47,123 nt of DNA from an uncultured Clostridia bacterium. GTDB lineage: Bacteria > Bacillota > Clostridia > Christensenellales > Borkfalkiaceae. The notes below the pieces were generated by a model. That model saw only the letters and a list, made by a program, of their open reading frames with translations. It was not told where the DNA came from and ran no database searches. Within the stretch, counting starts at the first letter, position 1. Each line of letters opens with the position of its first letter. Location of the stretch: NCBI GenBank assembly GCA_944367565.1, contig CALVWR010000015.1:1-47123 (forward strand). The letters run 5' to 3'. Shown piece by piece: positions 1-7,707 of the stretch. A program made the translations under genes and the position numbers.

Positions 1-81
1 ATTATACCACACTTATCCTAAAAAGGAAAAGTGCATAAGTCGTTTTTTCAACTTACACACTTTATTTTACACTCTCACATT

Positions 82-112
82 AAAAAAGAACCTGGCGTTA
101 ATCAACGCCAGG
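82..112 (-). terminator. Rho-independent terminator after the VWA gene
   Basis: A 9-bp perfect stem (91-99 with 104-112, loop AATC) is followed, reading the minus strand, by a T-rich run (90-82). It lies about 100 bp downstream of the VWA stop codon. The remaining 1-81 is AT-rich, and I see no gene or known RNA in it. Confidence 0.7.
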
Positions 113-212
113 CCCAAGAAAGTTTTGCATTACCAAACTCCGCAAGATTTGTTTGAATTAAATCTCTCCTACTGTTGCACTTAACTTGACAATTCATCGG
201 TGTACTCGTTGA

Positions 213-896
213 TTATTTGGATTTATTTCTCCTTTGTTTAATATTATTTTCCATCATATCAAAACATCGAGGGGCTTCACATCTATATTCGCAAAGAGCG
301 TCGCCTAATTCTTTATACATAGATACGGTGTCCTCTTTTACCGCATAATTTACCGCACGTTCCTTTCTGATTCCGATGCTGCCGGCAGTTTCAACGGCGT
401 CGATATTAGCGGCTAAAAACAAAAATTTCCAACCGTAGGTTTCTTCTTGTTGACGTATCATATCCTTAATTTGCCTGCTATGGAATTGTTGGCTTGCATT
501 TTCCATGCCGTCGGTAGTAATCACGAAGAGAGTGCGCGCGGGTATGTCTTCTTTGCGCGCGTATTTATGGATATTCGCAATATGTTTGATTGCCCCGCCG
601 ATTGCATCGAGAAGCGCCGTACAGCCGCCGACTTGATAATCTTTTTCGGTTAAAGGCTCGATTTCTTCAAGGCTTTTTCTATCGTGTAAAACTTCTGAAA
701 AATTAGAGAATAAAACGGTAGAAACGTAAACTTTGCCGTCAAGCGATTTTTGCTTTTCTATCATAGCGTTAAATCCGCCGATTGTGTCTTTTTCCATGCC
801 TGCCATAGAACCGCTTTTATCTAAAATAAATACGAGTTCCGTTGTGTTGTTCGGCCGTATGCCGTTGCTACCCGACGTAAATTCTTTCTGCATCAT
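213..896 (-). CDS. von Willebrand factor A (VWA) domain protein
   Basis: A 227-residue protein that is essentially a single VWA domain, a metal-ion-dependent adhesion fold used for protein-protein contacts. The MIDAS metal site is intact: DKSGSM at residues 26-31, Thr93 in GGCTALLDA, and Asp129 in TTDGMENAS. No signal peptide or membrane segment is seen, so it is probably cytoplasmic, as in TerY/TerF-type VWA proteins of stress-response clusters. The start is ATG at 896, with AGGAG five bases upstream; a second ATG follows directly. It lies 93 bp downstream of the macro-domain gene on the same strand. Both genes look more AT-rich than the neighbouring core genes, which suggests acquisition as a pair. 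The partner and the exact role are unknown. Confidence 0.85.
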   Translation of the reverse strand: MMQKEFTSGSNGIRPNNTTELVFILDKSGSMAGMEKDTIGGFNAMIEKQKSLDGKVYVSTVLFSNFSEVLHDRKSLEEIEPLTEKDYQVGGCTALLDAIGGAIKHIANIHKYARKEDIPARTLFVITTDGMENASQQFHSRQIKDMIRQQEETYGWKFLFLAANIDAVETAGSIGIRKERAVNYAVKEDTVSMYKELGDALCEYRCEAPRCFDMMENNIKQRRNKSK

Positions 897-989
897 AAAA
901 ACTCCTTAAAATAAAATGTAATTGCAAGTTTCAACTTGCAACTACATTTTACAAGATTTGATTTCGTTTTTGGTAAATCGTCGGTTTAC

Positions 990-1985
990 TTATACGCTTA
1001 AACAAACCTGGTCGAACTTAAAGAGCGTTTCGTTGATAGTGAATATATTATATATTCCGTTTATCAAGAAATACTCGATAATGATATCAAACTTACTGCT
1101 TTTTGAAAGTGTAAAACCCACGGTAGATAATAAATGTTTCGTTTCTTCCAAAGAAAGTTCCAGCGCAATGGCAAAAGAAATGACCGTATTTTTGCTCGGT
1201 TTATAATCCTTGTCGTTCATGATTTTATACCACGTTTGCTTACTTACGTTGGCTTTTTTATAACATTCTACGTCGCTAATTCCTTTCAAGTCGATAAGTT
1301 TAAGTAAGGTGACGGCGAAATTGTCGTCGATATTGTCAAGCATATCCGTCAGCGACGATCCGAGTCTGGGCGTAGCTAAGCATTCTCTTGCTTCAAAACA
1401 ATCGAGGTCGTGAATTTTGAGATCCACGCTTCCGAGAAAACGGGGTCTTTCGTTTTCGTCTATATAGTTATCGTTAATGTATTCGGTAACGCTGTCAAAT
1501 AATTTTACGCTGATTTGATAAGCCGCTTTATCGAACACGGCGATATAAACGGTCATTTCGTTATTGAACAAGAACTCACTGATGGTGTCAACGGCAACGG
1601 ATAACGCTTTGTCTTTCGGATATCCGTAAATTCCCGAAGATATCAGCGGAAAGGCGATTGATTCACAGCCGTTTTCTTTCGCAAGCGCAAGCGATTTTTT
1701 ATAGCACGATACAAGAAGTTCTTTCTCGCCGTTTAAGCCGCCGTGCCATACGGGACCGACGGTGTGTATAACGTATTTACACGGTAAATTATAACCTTTG
1801 GTAATTTTCGCGTCGCCCGTATCGCAACCGCCGAGCGTTTTGCATTCTTCCAAAAGTTTAACACCTGCGGCTTTATGAATTGCGCCGTCAACACCGCCCC
1901 CGCCAAGGAGCGTATGGTCCGCCGCATTTACGATGGCGTCGCATTCTAATTTAGTTATGTCCTGTCTTATAATATGTAACGGCAT
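990..1985 (-). CDS. Macro domain protein with C-terminal HTH-like domain
   Basis: A 331-residue two-part protein. Residues 1 to about 165 form a macro domain that binds or hydrolyses ADP-ribose derivatives: NAAD at 20-23, the glycine-rich loop [10 protein letters not shown] at 28-37, and the phosphate-binding loop SSGIYGYP at 117-123 region. This arrangement resembles O-acetyl-ADP-ribose deacetylases. Residues about 211-331 form a helical region with an XRE-like helix-turn-helix look ([13 protein letters not shown], then a Ser/Leu-rich helix pair), as in putative regulators. The start is ATG at 1985 with AAGGAG eight bases upstream. With the VWA gene it forms a two-gene minus-strand unit, suggesting an ADP-ribose-linked stress or signalling module. 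The fusion itself is visible; the DNA-binding role of the tail is inference. Confidence 0.85.
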   Translation of the reverse strand: MPLHIIRQDITKLECDAIVNAADHTLLGGGGVDGAIHKAAGVKLLEECKTLGGCDTGDAKITKGYNLPCKYVIHTVGPVWHGGLNGEKELLVSCYKKSLALAKENGCESIAFPLISSGIYGYPKDKALSVAVDTISEFLFNNEMTVYIAVFDKAAYQISVKLFDSVTEYINDNYIDENERPRFLGSVDLKIHDLDCFEARECLATPRLGSSLTDMLDNIDDNFAVTLLKLIDLKGISDVECYKKANVSKQTWYKIMNDKDYKPSKNTVISFAIALELSLEETKHLLSTVGFTLSKSSKFDIIIEYFLINGIYNIFTINETLFKFDQVCLSV

Positions 1986-2002
1986 AGATTGCTCCTTAGA
2001 GA

Positions 2003-2022
2003 AAAACGCCTTTCGGCGTTTT
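2003..2022 (-). terminator. Terminator of the dnaA-mnmG unit
   Basis: An 8-bp stem (2003-2010 with 2015-2022, loop TTTC) has T runs on both strands. On the minus strand it starts right at the mnmG stop codon (2023-2025). It separates the core mnmG gene from the accessory macro gene downstream. Confidence 0.75.
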
Positions 2023-3876
2023 TTATTTTTTGAGGTAGACCATCAAAACGGCGATATCCGCGGGATTCACGCCGGAAATTCTGCCCGCCTGTCCCAGATT
2101 CAGAGGGCGGATCTTGGAAAGTTTCTGCCGCGCTTCGATTCTTAGTCCGGAAATTTTCATGTAATCGATGTCGTCGGGCAGCAGTTTTTCTTCCAGTTTT
2201 TTCGCGCGTTCGATCTGTTCCAGCGCGCGGGAGAGGTACCCTTCATATTTTGCGTCGGTTTCCGCCGTTTCGAGAACGGCGTCGGAGATACCTTTAAACG
2301 CGCCGAAAGTTTCTTTTATTTCCGCGACGGGAATGTTCCGCCGCACGAGATCGGCATAACTTACCGCGCCGTTCAAGGGCGTGCCGCCGTGTTTTAAGAT
2401 AAGTTCGTCCGCTTCTTTGGGCGATTTTCTCGTCTGCATTTCCGCCGTTGCCGCAGCGTATTCCTTTTTGCGTTTCTGATAGACTTTCCAGCGTTTATCG
2501 CTCACAAGCCCGCATGTCCTGCCGAGTTCCGTCAGGCGGAAATCGGCGTTGTCCTGTCTTAAAACGATGCGGTGCTCCGCGCGGGAGGTCATCATTCTGT
2601 ACGGCTCGTTGGTGCCTTTCGTCACAAGATCGTCGATCAGAACGCCGATATACGCTTCGTCGCGCCTGAGGGCAATCTGTTCCTTGCCGCGCAGTGCGAG
2701 CGACGCGTTCAGTCCCGCGATCAGTCCCTGCGCCGCCGCCTCTTCATAGCCGCTCGTCCCGTTGATCTGTCCCGCGGTAAAAAGGTTCTTCACGTTTTTG
2801 TATTCCAGCGTGGGGAGCAGGGCGAGGGAATCGATGGCGTCGTATTCGATCGCGTAAGCGTAGCGCATGATCTCGCAGTGCTCCAGTCCCTTGATCGTAC
2901 GGTACATCTCCCTTTGCACTTCGTGGGGCAGGGAGGTGGACATTCCCTGTACGTAAACTTCGTCGGTATCGCCGCCCTCCGGCTCCAAAAACAGCTGATG
3001 CCGTTCCTTATCGGCAAAGCGCACCACCTTGTCTTCAATGGACGGGCAGTAGCGCGGACCGACGCCCTTGATCATGCCGCAATAGAGCGGCGCGCGGTGT
3101 AAATTCGCGCGGATGATTTCGTGCGTTCTTTCGTTGGTATAGGTCAGATAGCAAGGCTTTTGTTTTTTCGGGACGCCGCGGCTGAGATACGAAAAGGGGT
3201 ATACCTGTTCGCCTTCCTGGATCTCGAGAACGGAAAAATCGACGGTTCTGCCGTCGATACGGGCGGGCGTACCCGTTTTGAAACGGCGGATCGCAAACCC
3301 GAGGTCCGCAAGGTTTGCGGTAAGACGGGTGGCGGGGGCAAAGCCCGAAGGGCCGCTCGATTGTTTCCATTCGCCGGCGATCACGCTGCCGTTGAGATAT
3401 ACGCCCGTCGCCACGACGACCGCTTTCGCGTGCAGTATGCCGCCGTATGTGGTCTTTACGCCGCTTACCGCACCGTTGTTTGTCAGAATTTCCGCCGCTT
3501 CGCCCTGCAGAATACGCAGATTCGGCGTATTTTCCAGCGTCTGCTTCATGAGACGGTGATAGAGGTTTTTATCCTCCTGACCGCGCAGCGATTGCACTGC
3601 CACGCCTTTGCCGCGGTTTAGCATGCGGATCTGCAAAAGCGCCTTATCGGCGTTTACGCCCATTTCGCCGCCGAGCGCGTCGATCTCGCGTACGAGATGA
3701 CCTTTCGCCGTACCGCCGATGGACGGATTGCACGCCATAAAGGCGATGCTGTCTAAATTCAAAGTGAGCATCGCCGTTTTCTGTCCCGTCCGCGCCAGGG
3801 CGAGCGCCGCTTCGCAACCTGCGTGTCCCGCGCCGATCACGACGGCATCATATTGTCCTTCGGAAAAAAAATCCAT
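2023..3876 (-). CDS. mnmG: tRNA uridine 5-carboxymethylaminomethyl modification enzyme MnmG
   Basis: A 617-residue FAD-dependent enzyme that, with MnmE, installs the (carboxymethyl)aminomethyl group at position 5 of wobble U34 in certain tRNAs, using methylene-THF carbon. The N-terminal dinucleotide motif [10 protein letters not shown] (residues 16-25) binds FAD, and the family signature CNPSIGG follows near residue 49. The block [15 protein letters not shown] differs slightly from the common GPAVRALRAQADK form. The C-terminal helical region ends with [11 protein letters not shown], typical of the family, and the length is normal. The gene begins one base after the dnaA stop, so the two are surely cotranscribed. 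In many Firmicutes mnmG sits near the origin with mnmE and rnpA; here dnaA itself is the immediate upstream neighbour. Confidence 0.97.
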   Translation of the reverse strand: MDFFSEGQYDAVVIGAGHAGCEAALALARTGQKTAMLTLNLDSIAFMACNPSIGGTAKGHLVREIDALGGEMGVNADKALLQIRMLNRGKGVAVQSLRGQEDKNLYHRLMKQTLENTPNLRILQGEAAEILTNNGAVSGVKTTYGGILHAKAVVVATGVYLNGSVIAGEWKQSSGPSGFAPATRLTANLADLGFAIRRFKTGTPARIDGRTVDFSVLEIQEGEQVYPFSYLSRGVPKKQKPCYLTYTNERTHEIIRANLHRAPLYCGMIKGVGPRYCPSIEDKVVRFADKERHQLFLEPEGGDTDEVYVQGMSTSLPHEVQREMYRTIKGLEHCEIMRYAYAIEYDAIDSLALLPTLEYKNVKNLFTAGQINGTSGYEEAAAQGLIAGLNASLALRGKEQIALRRDEAYIGVLIDDLVTKGTNEPYRMMTSRAEHRIVLRQDNADFRLTELGRTCGLVSDKRWKVYQKRKKEYAAATAEMQTRKSPKEADELILKHGGTPLNGAVSYADLVRRNIPVAEIKETFGAFKGISDAVLETAETDAKYEGYLSRALEQIERAKKLEEKLLPDDIDYMKISGLRIEARQKLSKIRPLNLGQAGRISGVNPADIAVLMVYLKK

Positions 3877-3877
3877 A

Positions 3878-5209
3878 TTATTTTTTCAAAATCATGTTTT
3901 TCAGATCGTTGATCTGTACGGCGGTTTTGTTGTTGGTCTTGATGAGTTCTTCGATTTTGTCACGCGCGTGGATTACGGTGGTATAATCCCGTCCGCCGAT
4001 GATCTGTCCGATCGTCATGAGCGGCAGACTCATCAGCTCGTTGATCAGATACATACAGATGTGCCGCGGTTCCACGAATTCCTTGTTCCGTTTTTTCCCC
4101 AGCAGATCGCTTTTTGAAATCTTGAAGAATTCGCACACGCACTTGATGATGTCTTCCGCTTTGATCTCGATCTCTTCCTGTTCGCTGCCGATGGATTCCT
4201 TCAGCGCTTCCGCCGCCATATCCACCGTAATCGGCTTTTCCTGCAGTTTGGAAAAGAAAATCACTTTCGTCAATTTGCCGATGAGGGTGCGGATATCGTC
4301 GCCGCCCGTCTCCGCAAGGTAGGCGAGCACCTTGATGTCCACAACGCACTTTTTCTCTTCCGCCTTCTTTTTCAGAATCGCGATGCGCGTTTCGAGATCG
4401 GGCGGCTGTACGTCTGCCAGAAGTCCGCCTTCAAACCGCGTCTTGAGCCGATCCTCCAGCAGTTCGATTTCCTTCGGGGGACGGTCGGACGTCAGCACGA
4501 CCTGCTTGTTTTGCAGAACCAGTTCGTTAAACGTATGGAAAAACTCCATCTGCGTGCTTTCTTTTTTGGCAAGGAACTGGACGTCGTCGATCAGCAGTAC
4601 GTCTACGTTCCGATACCGGTTGCGGAATTCCGAGCCTTTGTTCGAGCCGCGCGAGATGCTTTCGATCAGCTGATTGGTGAATTGCTCGCACGTCGCGTAA
4701 AGAACGTTCAGCGACGGCGAATGCAGTTTGATGTAATTCGCGATCGCCATCAGAATATGCGTTTTGCCGAGTCCCGTGCCGCCGTAAATAAAAAGAGGGT
4801 TGTATGCTTCGCCGGGATTTTCCGCCACCGCTTTTCCCGCGGCGAAAATATATTCGTTGGACGGTCCGACCACGAAAGAATCGAACGTGAAAGCCGGATT
4901 GATCGGTCCGCCTTGCGGCGCGTCGGTATTCGTGCGGAGATATTGCAGATAATCTTCCTTGCTTTTTCCTACGAAAAGTTCAAAATCGGTGATGCCCGAT
5001 TTGGAATTGATCAGCGCCGAACGGATCTTGTCGGCAAGCGAATCGGTGATCCGTCTCGCAAAGAGGTCGTTGGGGGCGCACAATACGATTTTATTCCCTT
5101 TGAAGTCGACAGGCGTGAGGTGGGCGATGTACGTGGAATAGGAAATGGCGCTGACCGTCGTTTCCAGTTCTTCCAGCGCGCCGTTCCATAAAATCTCGTA
5201 ACTTTCCAT
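3878..5209 (-). CDS. dnaA: Chromosomal replication initiator protein DnaA
   Basis: A 443-residue AAA+ ATPase that binds DnaA boxes and opens the replication origin. Domain I covers about the first 80 residues. The AAA+ core has Walker A GGTGLGKTH, Walker B LLIDDVQFL and a sensor region around LTSDRPP. The C-terminal DNA-binding domain IV carries the signature GRDYTTVIHARDKI, with Tyr where His is commoner. The start is ATG at 5209; the preceding minus-strand AGAGG, nine bases upstream, is a reasonable ribosome binding site. mnmG follows after one base. The usual downstream partner dnaN is not present, and recF lies divergently on the other side of a 149-bp gap. A sigma-A type promoter is visible at 5304-5332. 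Confidence 0.98.
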   Translation of the reverse strand: MESYEILWNGALEELETTVSAISYSTYIAHLTPVDFKGNKIVLCAPNDLFARRITDSLADKIRSALINSKSGITDFELFVGKSKEDYLQYLRTNTDAPQGGPINPAFTFDSFVVGPSNEYIFAAGKAVAENPGEAYNPLFIYGGTGLGKTHILMAIANYIKLHSPSLNVLYATCEQFTNQLIESISRGSNKGSEFRNRYRNVDVLLIDDVQFLAKKESTQMEFFHTFNELVLQNKQVVLTSDRPPKEIELLEDRLKTRFEGGLLADVQPPDLETRIAILKKKAEEKKCVVDIKVLAYLAETGGDDIRTLIGKLTKVIFFSKLQEKPITVDMAAEALKESIGSEQEEIEIKAEDIIKCVCEFFKISKSDLLGKKRNKEFVEPRHICMYLINELMSLPLMTIGQIIGGRDYTTVIHARDKIEELIKTNNKTAVQINDLKNMILKK

Positions 5210-5226
5210 TTTTTGTACCTCTTATG

Positions 5227-5255
5227 TTGCTTTTGTTGTAAAAAAACGGTATAAT
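5227..5255 (+). promoter_or_regulatory. Candidate sigma-A promoter for recF
   Basis: TTGCTT (5227-5232), a 17-nt spacer and a perfect TATAAT (5250-5255). The predicted start near 5262 lies about 97 nt before the recF ATG, so the transcript would run through the dnaA promoter region. Confidence 0.6.
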
Positions 5256-5303
5256 ATCCGTAAATCCTTTTTGCGCGGAGCCGTTCAAAAAGGGTGCTAT
5301 ATC

Positions 5304-5332
5304 AATATACCAAAAAAAAACGGTAAAGTCAA
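5304..5332 (-). promoter_or_regulatory. Candidate sigma-A promoter for dnaA-mnmG
   Basis: On the minus strand, TTGACT (5332-5327), a 17-nt spacer and TATATT (5309-5304). The predicted start is near 5297, giving a leader of about 88 nt before the dnaA ATG. It faces the recF promoter, so the two 5' leaders would overlap. Confidence 0.65.
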
Positions 5333-5358
5333 TCGCCGCGGGAAATTTAAACATAATT

Positions 5359-6465
5359 ATGCTGATAAAAACGTTGTATGTGAAAAATTTCAGAAATTAT
5401 AAAGAGGAAGAATTTTCTTTTTCTCCCACGCTTAACGTGATTACGGGCGCAAACGCGCAGGGCAAAACCAACGCCGCGGAAGCGGTATTTCTGCTGTGCA
5501 CGGGGTATTCGCCGCGGGCGACAAAGGATAACCAGCTGGTCTTGCGGGGGGAAGAGAAGGCGGAACTTTGCTGCCGTGCGGAGAGCCGTTACGGGGAGAT
5601 CGGCATCGAAATGGAAATTTCCCGCAACGATAAAAAAAGCGTAAAGATCAACAAGACGCCCGTCGCGCGGCTCGGAGAACTGCTCGGAAACGTGAACAGC
5701 GTTTTTTTTAATCCGAACGAACTCAAGCTCGTGAAGGAATCGCCGGAGGACAGACGGCGGTTCATGAACATCTCGCTTTCGCAGATGAGCAGGACCTATC
5801 TTCACGCGCTGAACCGATATAATAAGATTCTGCAACAAAGGAATAATCTGTTGAAGAACAAGGATCTGCAGCTCATCCGCGAAACGTTGCCGATCTGGGA
5901 CGCGGAATTTTCTCGCTACGGGGCGAGGATCGTTCTGCAGCGCAACGAATTTCTGAGAACGCTCGGACCGCTTGCGGAAGAAGCGCACGCATTTTTGTCG
6001 GGTGGAAAAGAGACGCTGAAGATTGCGTCGGAAAGCGGATATACGGGTACGGAAGAGGAAATCGCGTATGCGCTTAAGGAAGATTTACGCACGGCGAGAG
6101 AGAAAGATATGCGGTTGGGGTTCACGAACGTGGGCCCGCACCGGGACGACATGAAATTGCTGCTCGACGGGGAGGACGTGCGGATTTACGGATCGCAAGG
6201 ACAGCAACGCACGGTGGCGTTGGCGCTGAAGCTGGCGGAGACGGAAGTTTTCCACGGCAGGGCGGGAGAATATCCGGTGCTGGTTCTCGACGACGTTTTA
6301 AGCGAACTCGACCGGGTGCGGCAACGCAGGCTGATCCGCAAGGCGGAAGCGATGCAGACGCTGATCACCTGCACGAGTATCGACAAGAGGATCTTCGGGG
6401 AAAAACCCTTCAGAAAAATGATCGTGAGCGGGGGAAAATTGAAAAAAAGCACGTCAAGCGATTGA
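5359..6465 (+). CDS. recF: DNA replication and repair protein RecF
   Basis: A 368-residue SMC-like ATPase of the RecFOR pathway, which helps load RecA on gapped DNA. Walker A is GANAQGKTN (about residues 31-39), the ABC-type signature region is GSQGQQRTVALALKLAE, and Walker B is VLVLDDVLSELD. The N-terminus MLIKTLYVKNFRNYKE matches the family's usual opening, which fixes the start at ATG 5359, although no clear Shine-Dalgarno sequence precedes it. Length is normal. It is divergent from dnaA, and its stop codon overlaps the -35 box of the aro promoter. The common dnaA-dnaN-recF-gyrB order is broken here: dnaN is absent before it and gyrB is absent after it. Confidence 0.97.
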   Translation: MLIKTLYVKNFRNYKEEEFSFSPTLNVITGANAQGKTNAAEAVFLLCTGYSPRATKDNQLVLRGEEKAELCCRAESRYGEIGIEMEISRNDKKSVKINKTPVARLGELLGNVNSVFFNPNELKLVKESPEDRRRFMNISLSQMSRTYLHALNRYNKILQQRNNLLKNKDLQLIRETLPIWDAEFSRYGARIVLQRNEFLRTLGPLAEEAHAFLSGGKETLKIASESGYTGTEEEIAYALKEDLRTAREKDMRLGFTNVGPHRDDMKLLLDGEDVRIYGSQGQQRTVALALKLAETEVFHGRAGEYPVLVLDDVLSELDRVRQRRLIRKAEAMQTLITCTSIDKRIFGEKPFRKMIVSGGKLKKSTSSD

Positions 6466-6490
6466 CAAACGTGTGCGGATGATTTATTAT
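6462..6490 (+). promoter_or_regulatory. Promoter of the aromatic amino acid operon
   Basis: Consensus TTGACA (6462-6467), a 17-nt spacer and TATTAT (6485-6490), with an AT-rich stretch just downstream. The -35 box overlaps the recF stop codon. The predicted start near 6497 lies about 15 nt before the leader peptide ATG. Confidence 0.8.
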
Positions 6491-6511
6491 AATAATATAA
6501 CGAGGCGAAAA

Positions 6512-6577
6512 ATGAAGAACTTCAACGGCAAAAACTATTTTAGCTTTTACTTTTACGCGTACTTTTATCAAAAGTAA
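6512..6577 (+). CDS. Phe/Tyr-rich attenuation leader peptide of the aro operon
   Basis: A 21-codon open reading frame starting ATG at 6512, with GAGG (6502-6505) six bases upstream, and ending TAA at 6575-6577. It encodes MKNFNGKNYFSFYFYAYFYQ followed by one Lys. Ten of 21 residues are aromatic: five Phe (positions 4, 10, 12, 14, 18) and five Tyr (9, 13, 15, 17, 19). There is no Trp. Nine of the ten aromatic codons fall between codons 9 and 19. It lies between a consensus promoter and an intrinsic terminator, directly upstream of aroF. By analogy with the pheA, trp and his leaders of enterobacteria, its job is to stall the ribosome when charged tRNA-Phe or tRNA-Tyr is scarce. It was too short to be found by length-based gene calling. 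Confidence 0.93.
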   Translation: MKNFNGKNYFSFYFYAYFYQK

Positions 6578-6666
6578 GTGAATTTTTTGCTGTGGTTTTT
6601 TCGGAACAGGGAATGAAAAGCGAAGAATGGAACGAACGCGCCGCAGCAATGCGGCGCGTTTTTTTT
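6525..6666 (+). promoter_or_regulatory. Four-segment transcription attenuator (aro leader RNA)
   Basis: Four mutually exclusive segments can be read directly. Segment 1 (6525-6534, inside leader codons 5-8) pairs with segment 2 (6584-6593) over 10 bp with one G-U. Segment 2 (6587-6595, just after the leader stop) pairs instead with segment 3 (6641-6649) over 9 bp with one G-U, forming an antiterminator. Segment 3 otherwise contributes the 5' arm of the terminator at 6635-6660. A ribosome stalled at Tyr9/Phe10 would cover segment 1, free segment 2, and so block the terminator. A small hairpin at 6560-6576 overlaps the end of the leader frame. The pairings are seen in sequence; their regulatory use is inferred. 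Confidence 0.85.
6635..6666 (+). terminator. Attenuator terminator upstream of aroF
   Basis: A perfect 10-bp GC-rich stem (6635-6644 with 6651-6660), loop AGCAAT, followed by a run of eight T (6659-6666). It lies 28 bp before the aroF ATG, so it acts inside the leader and not at an operon end. Confidence 0.93.
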
Positions 6667-6694
6667 GCAGGAAGAGAGGAAAGGAGAAACGAGA

Positions 6695-7699
6695 ATGATT
6701 ATTATACCGAAAAAAGATTATGACAAGGCGCAGCTTGACAATCTGGTGAGCTGGCTTACCGACAAGGGATTAAAGGTGAACGTAAGCCGCGGAGAAAACA
6801 TGACGGTGCTGGGACTGATCGGCGATACGTCGAAAATCGACATCGACCTGATCCGTTCGCTCGACGTGGTGGAGGATGTAAAGCGTATTCAGGAACCGTT
6901 CAAGAACGCAAACCGCAAATTTCATCCGCAGGATACGATCGTCGATGTATCGGGCGCGAAGATCGGCGGCGGAAATTTCCAGTTTATCGCGGGGCCGTGT
7001 TCGGTGGAGAGCGAAGAACAGATCATCGGCATTGCGAAGGCGGTGAAGGCCGCAGGCGCGAGACTGCTGCGCGGCGGGGCGTTCAAACCGAGGACGTCGC
7101 CGTATGCGTTTCAGGGATTGCGCGGCGAGGGGATCCGGCTGCTTCTGGAAGCCAAAAAGGAAACGGGACTTCCCATCGTCACGGAGATCATGGACATTTC
7201 GCAGTTGCCGCTCTTTGAAGAAGTGGACGTTTTGCAGGTGGGCGCGCGGAATATGCAGAATTTTGAATTATTGAAGGAGTTGGGAAAGCTCAGGAAGCCG
7301 ATTTTGCTGAAACGGGGAATGAGCAGCACCCTTCAGGAGCTCGTGATGAGCGCGGAATATATCATGGCGGGCGGAAATACCGACGTGATTCTCTGCGAGC
7401 GGGGGATTAGAACCTTTGAAACGAGTACGCGGAACACCCTCGATCTTTGCGCCATACCGGTGCTGAAACAGATGACGCACCTTCCCGTCGTCATCGATCC
7501 GAGTCACGCCACGGGATATGCGAAATATGTAAAGCCGATGTCGCTTGCCGCAGCGGCGGCGGGGGCGGACGGGTTGATCATTGAAGTGCATAACGATCCG
7601 CAGCACGCGCTTTGCGACGGACAGCAGTCGATCACGCCCGAAGCCTTTTCGGAACTTGCGGAAAACGTCAATAAAATTCTGCCTTTTGCGGCGCGGTGA
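6695..7699 (+). CDS. aroF: 3-deoxy-7-phosphoheptulonate synthase (DAHP synthase)
   Basis: A 334-residue enzyme that condenses phosphoenolpyruvate and erythrose 4-phosphate, the first step of the shikimate route. Residues 1 to about 70 form a ferredoxin-like N-terminal domain, as in type I-beta enzymes of the Thermotoga kind, where it mediates feedback inhibition. The TIM barrel follows: FIAGPCSVES near residue 95, GGAFKPRTSPYAFQG, QVGARNMQN, ILLKRGM, and DPSHATG near the C-terminus, matching the substrate and metal sites. The start chosen is ATG 6695 with AGGAG eight bases upstream; an in-frame TTG at 6665 lies inside the terminator T-run and is unlikely. It is the first gene behind the Phe/Tyr attenuator. 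Its stop overlaps the ribosome binding site of tyrA. Confidence 0.96.
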   Translation: MIIIPKKDYDKAQLDNLVSWLTDKGLKVNVSRGENMTVLGLIGDTSKIDIDLIRSLDVVEDVKRIQEPFKNANRKFHPQDTIVDVSGAKIGGGNFQFIAGPCSVESEEQIIGIAKAVKAAGARLLRGGAFKPRTSPYAFQGLRGEGIRLLLEAKKETGLPIVTEIMDISQLPLFEEVDVLQVGARNMQNFELLKELGKLRKPILLKRGMSSTLQELVMSAEYIMAGGNTDVILCERGIRTFETSTRNTLDLCAIPVLKQMTHLPVVIDPSHATGYAKYVKPMSLAAAAAGADGLIIEVHNDPQHALCDGQQSITPEAFSELAENVNKILPFAAR

Positions 7700-7707
7700 G
7701 GTTGATT

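Noticed and set aside
10-25. A TTATCCTA stretch as a DnaA box
   Set aside because: It matches only about seven of nine positions and stands alone.
5210-5358. A DnaA-box cluster or oriC in the dnaA-recF gap
   Set aside because: I found no TTATCCACA-like boxes there; the gap is explained by two promoters and leaders.
6665-6694. A TTG start for aroF at 6665
   Set aside because: It lies in the terminator T run; ATG 6695 has AGGAG at good spacing.
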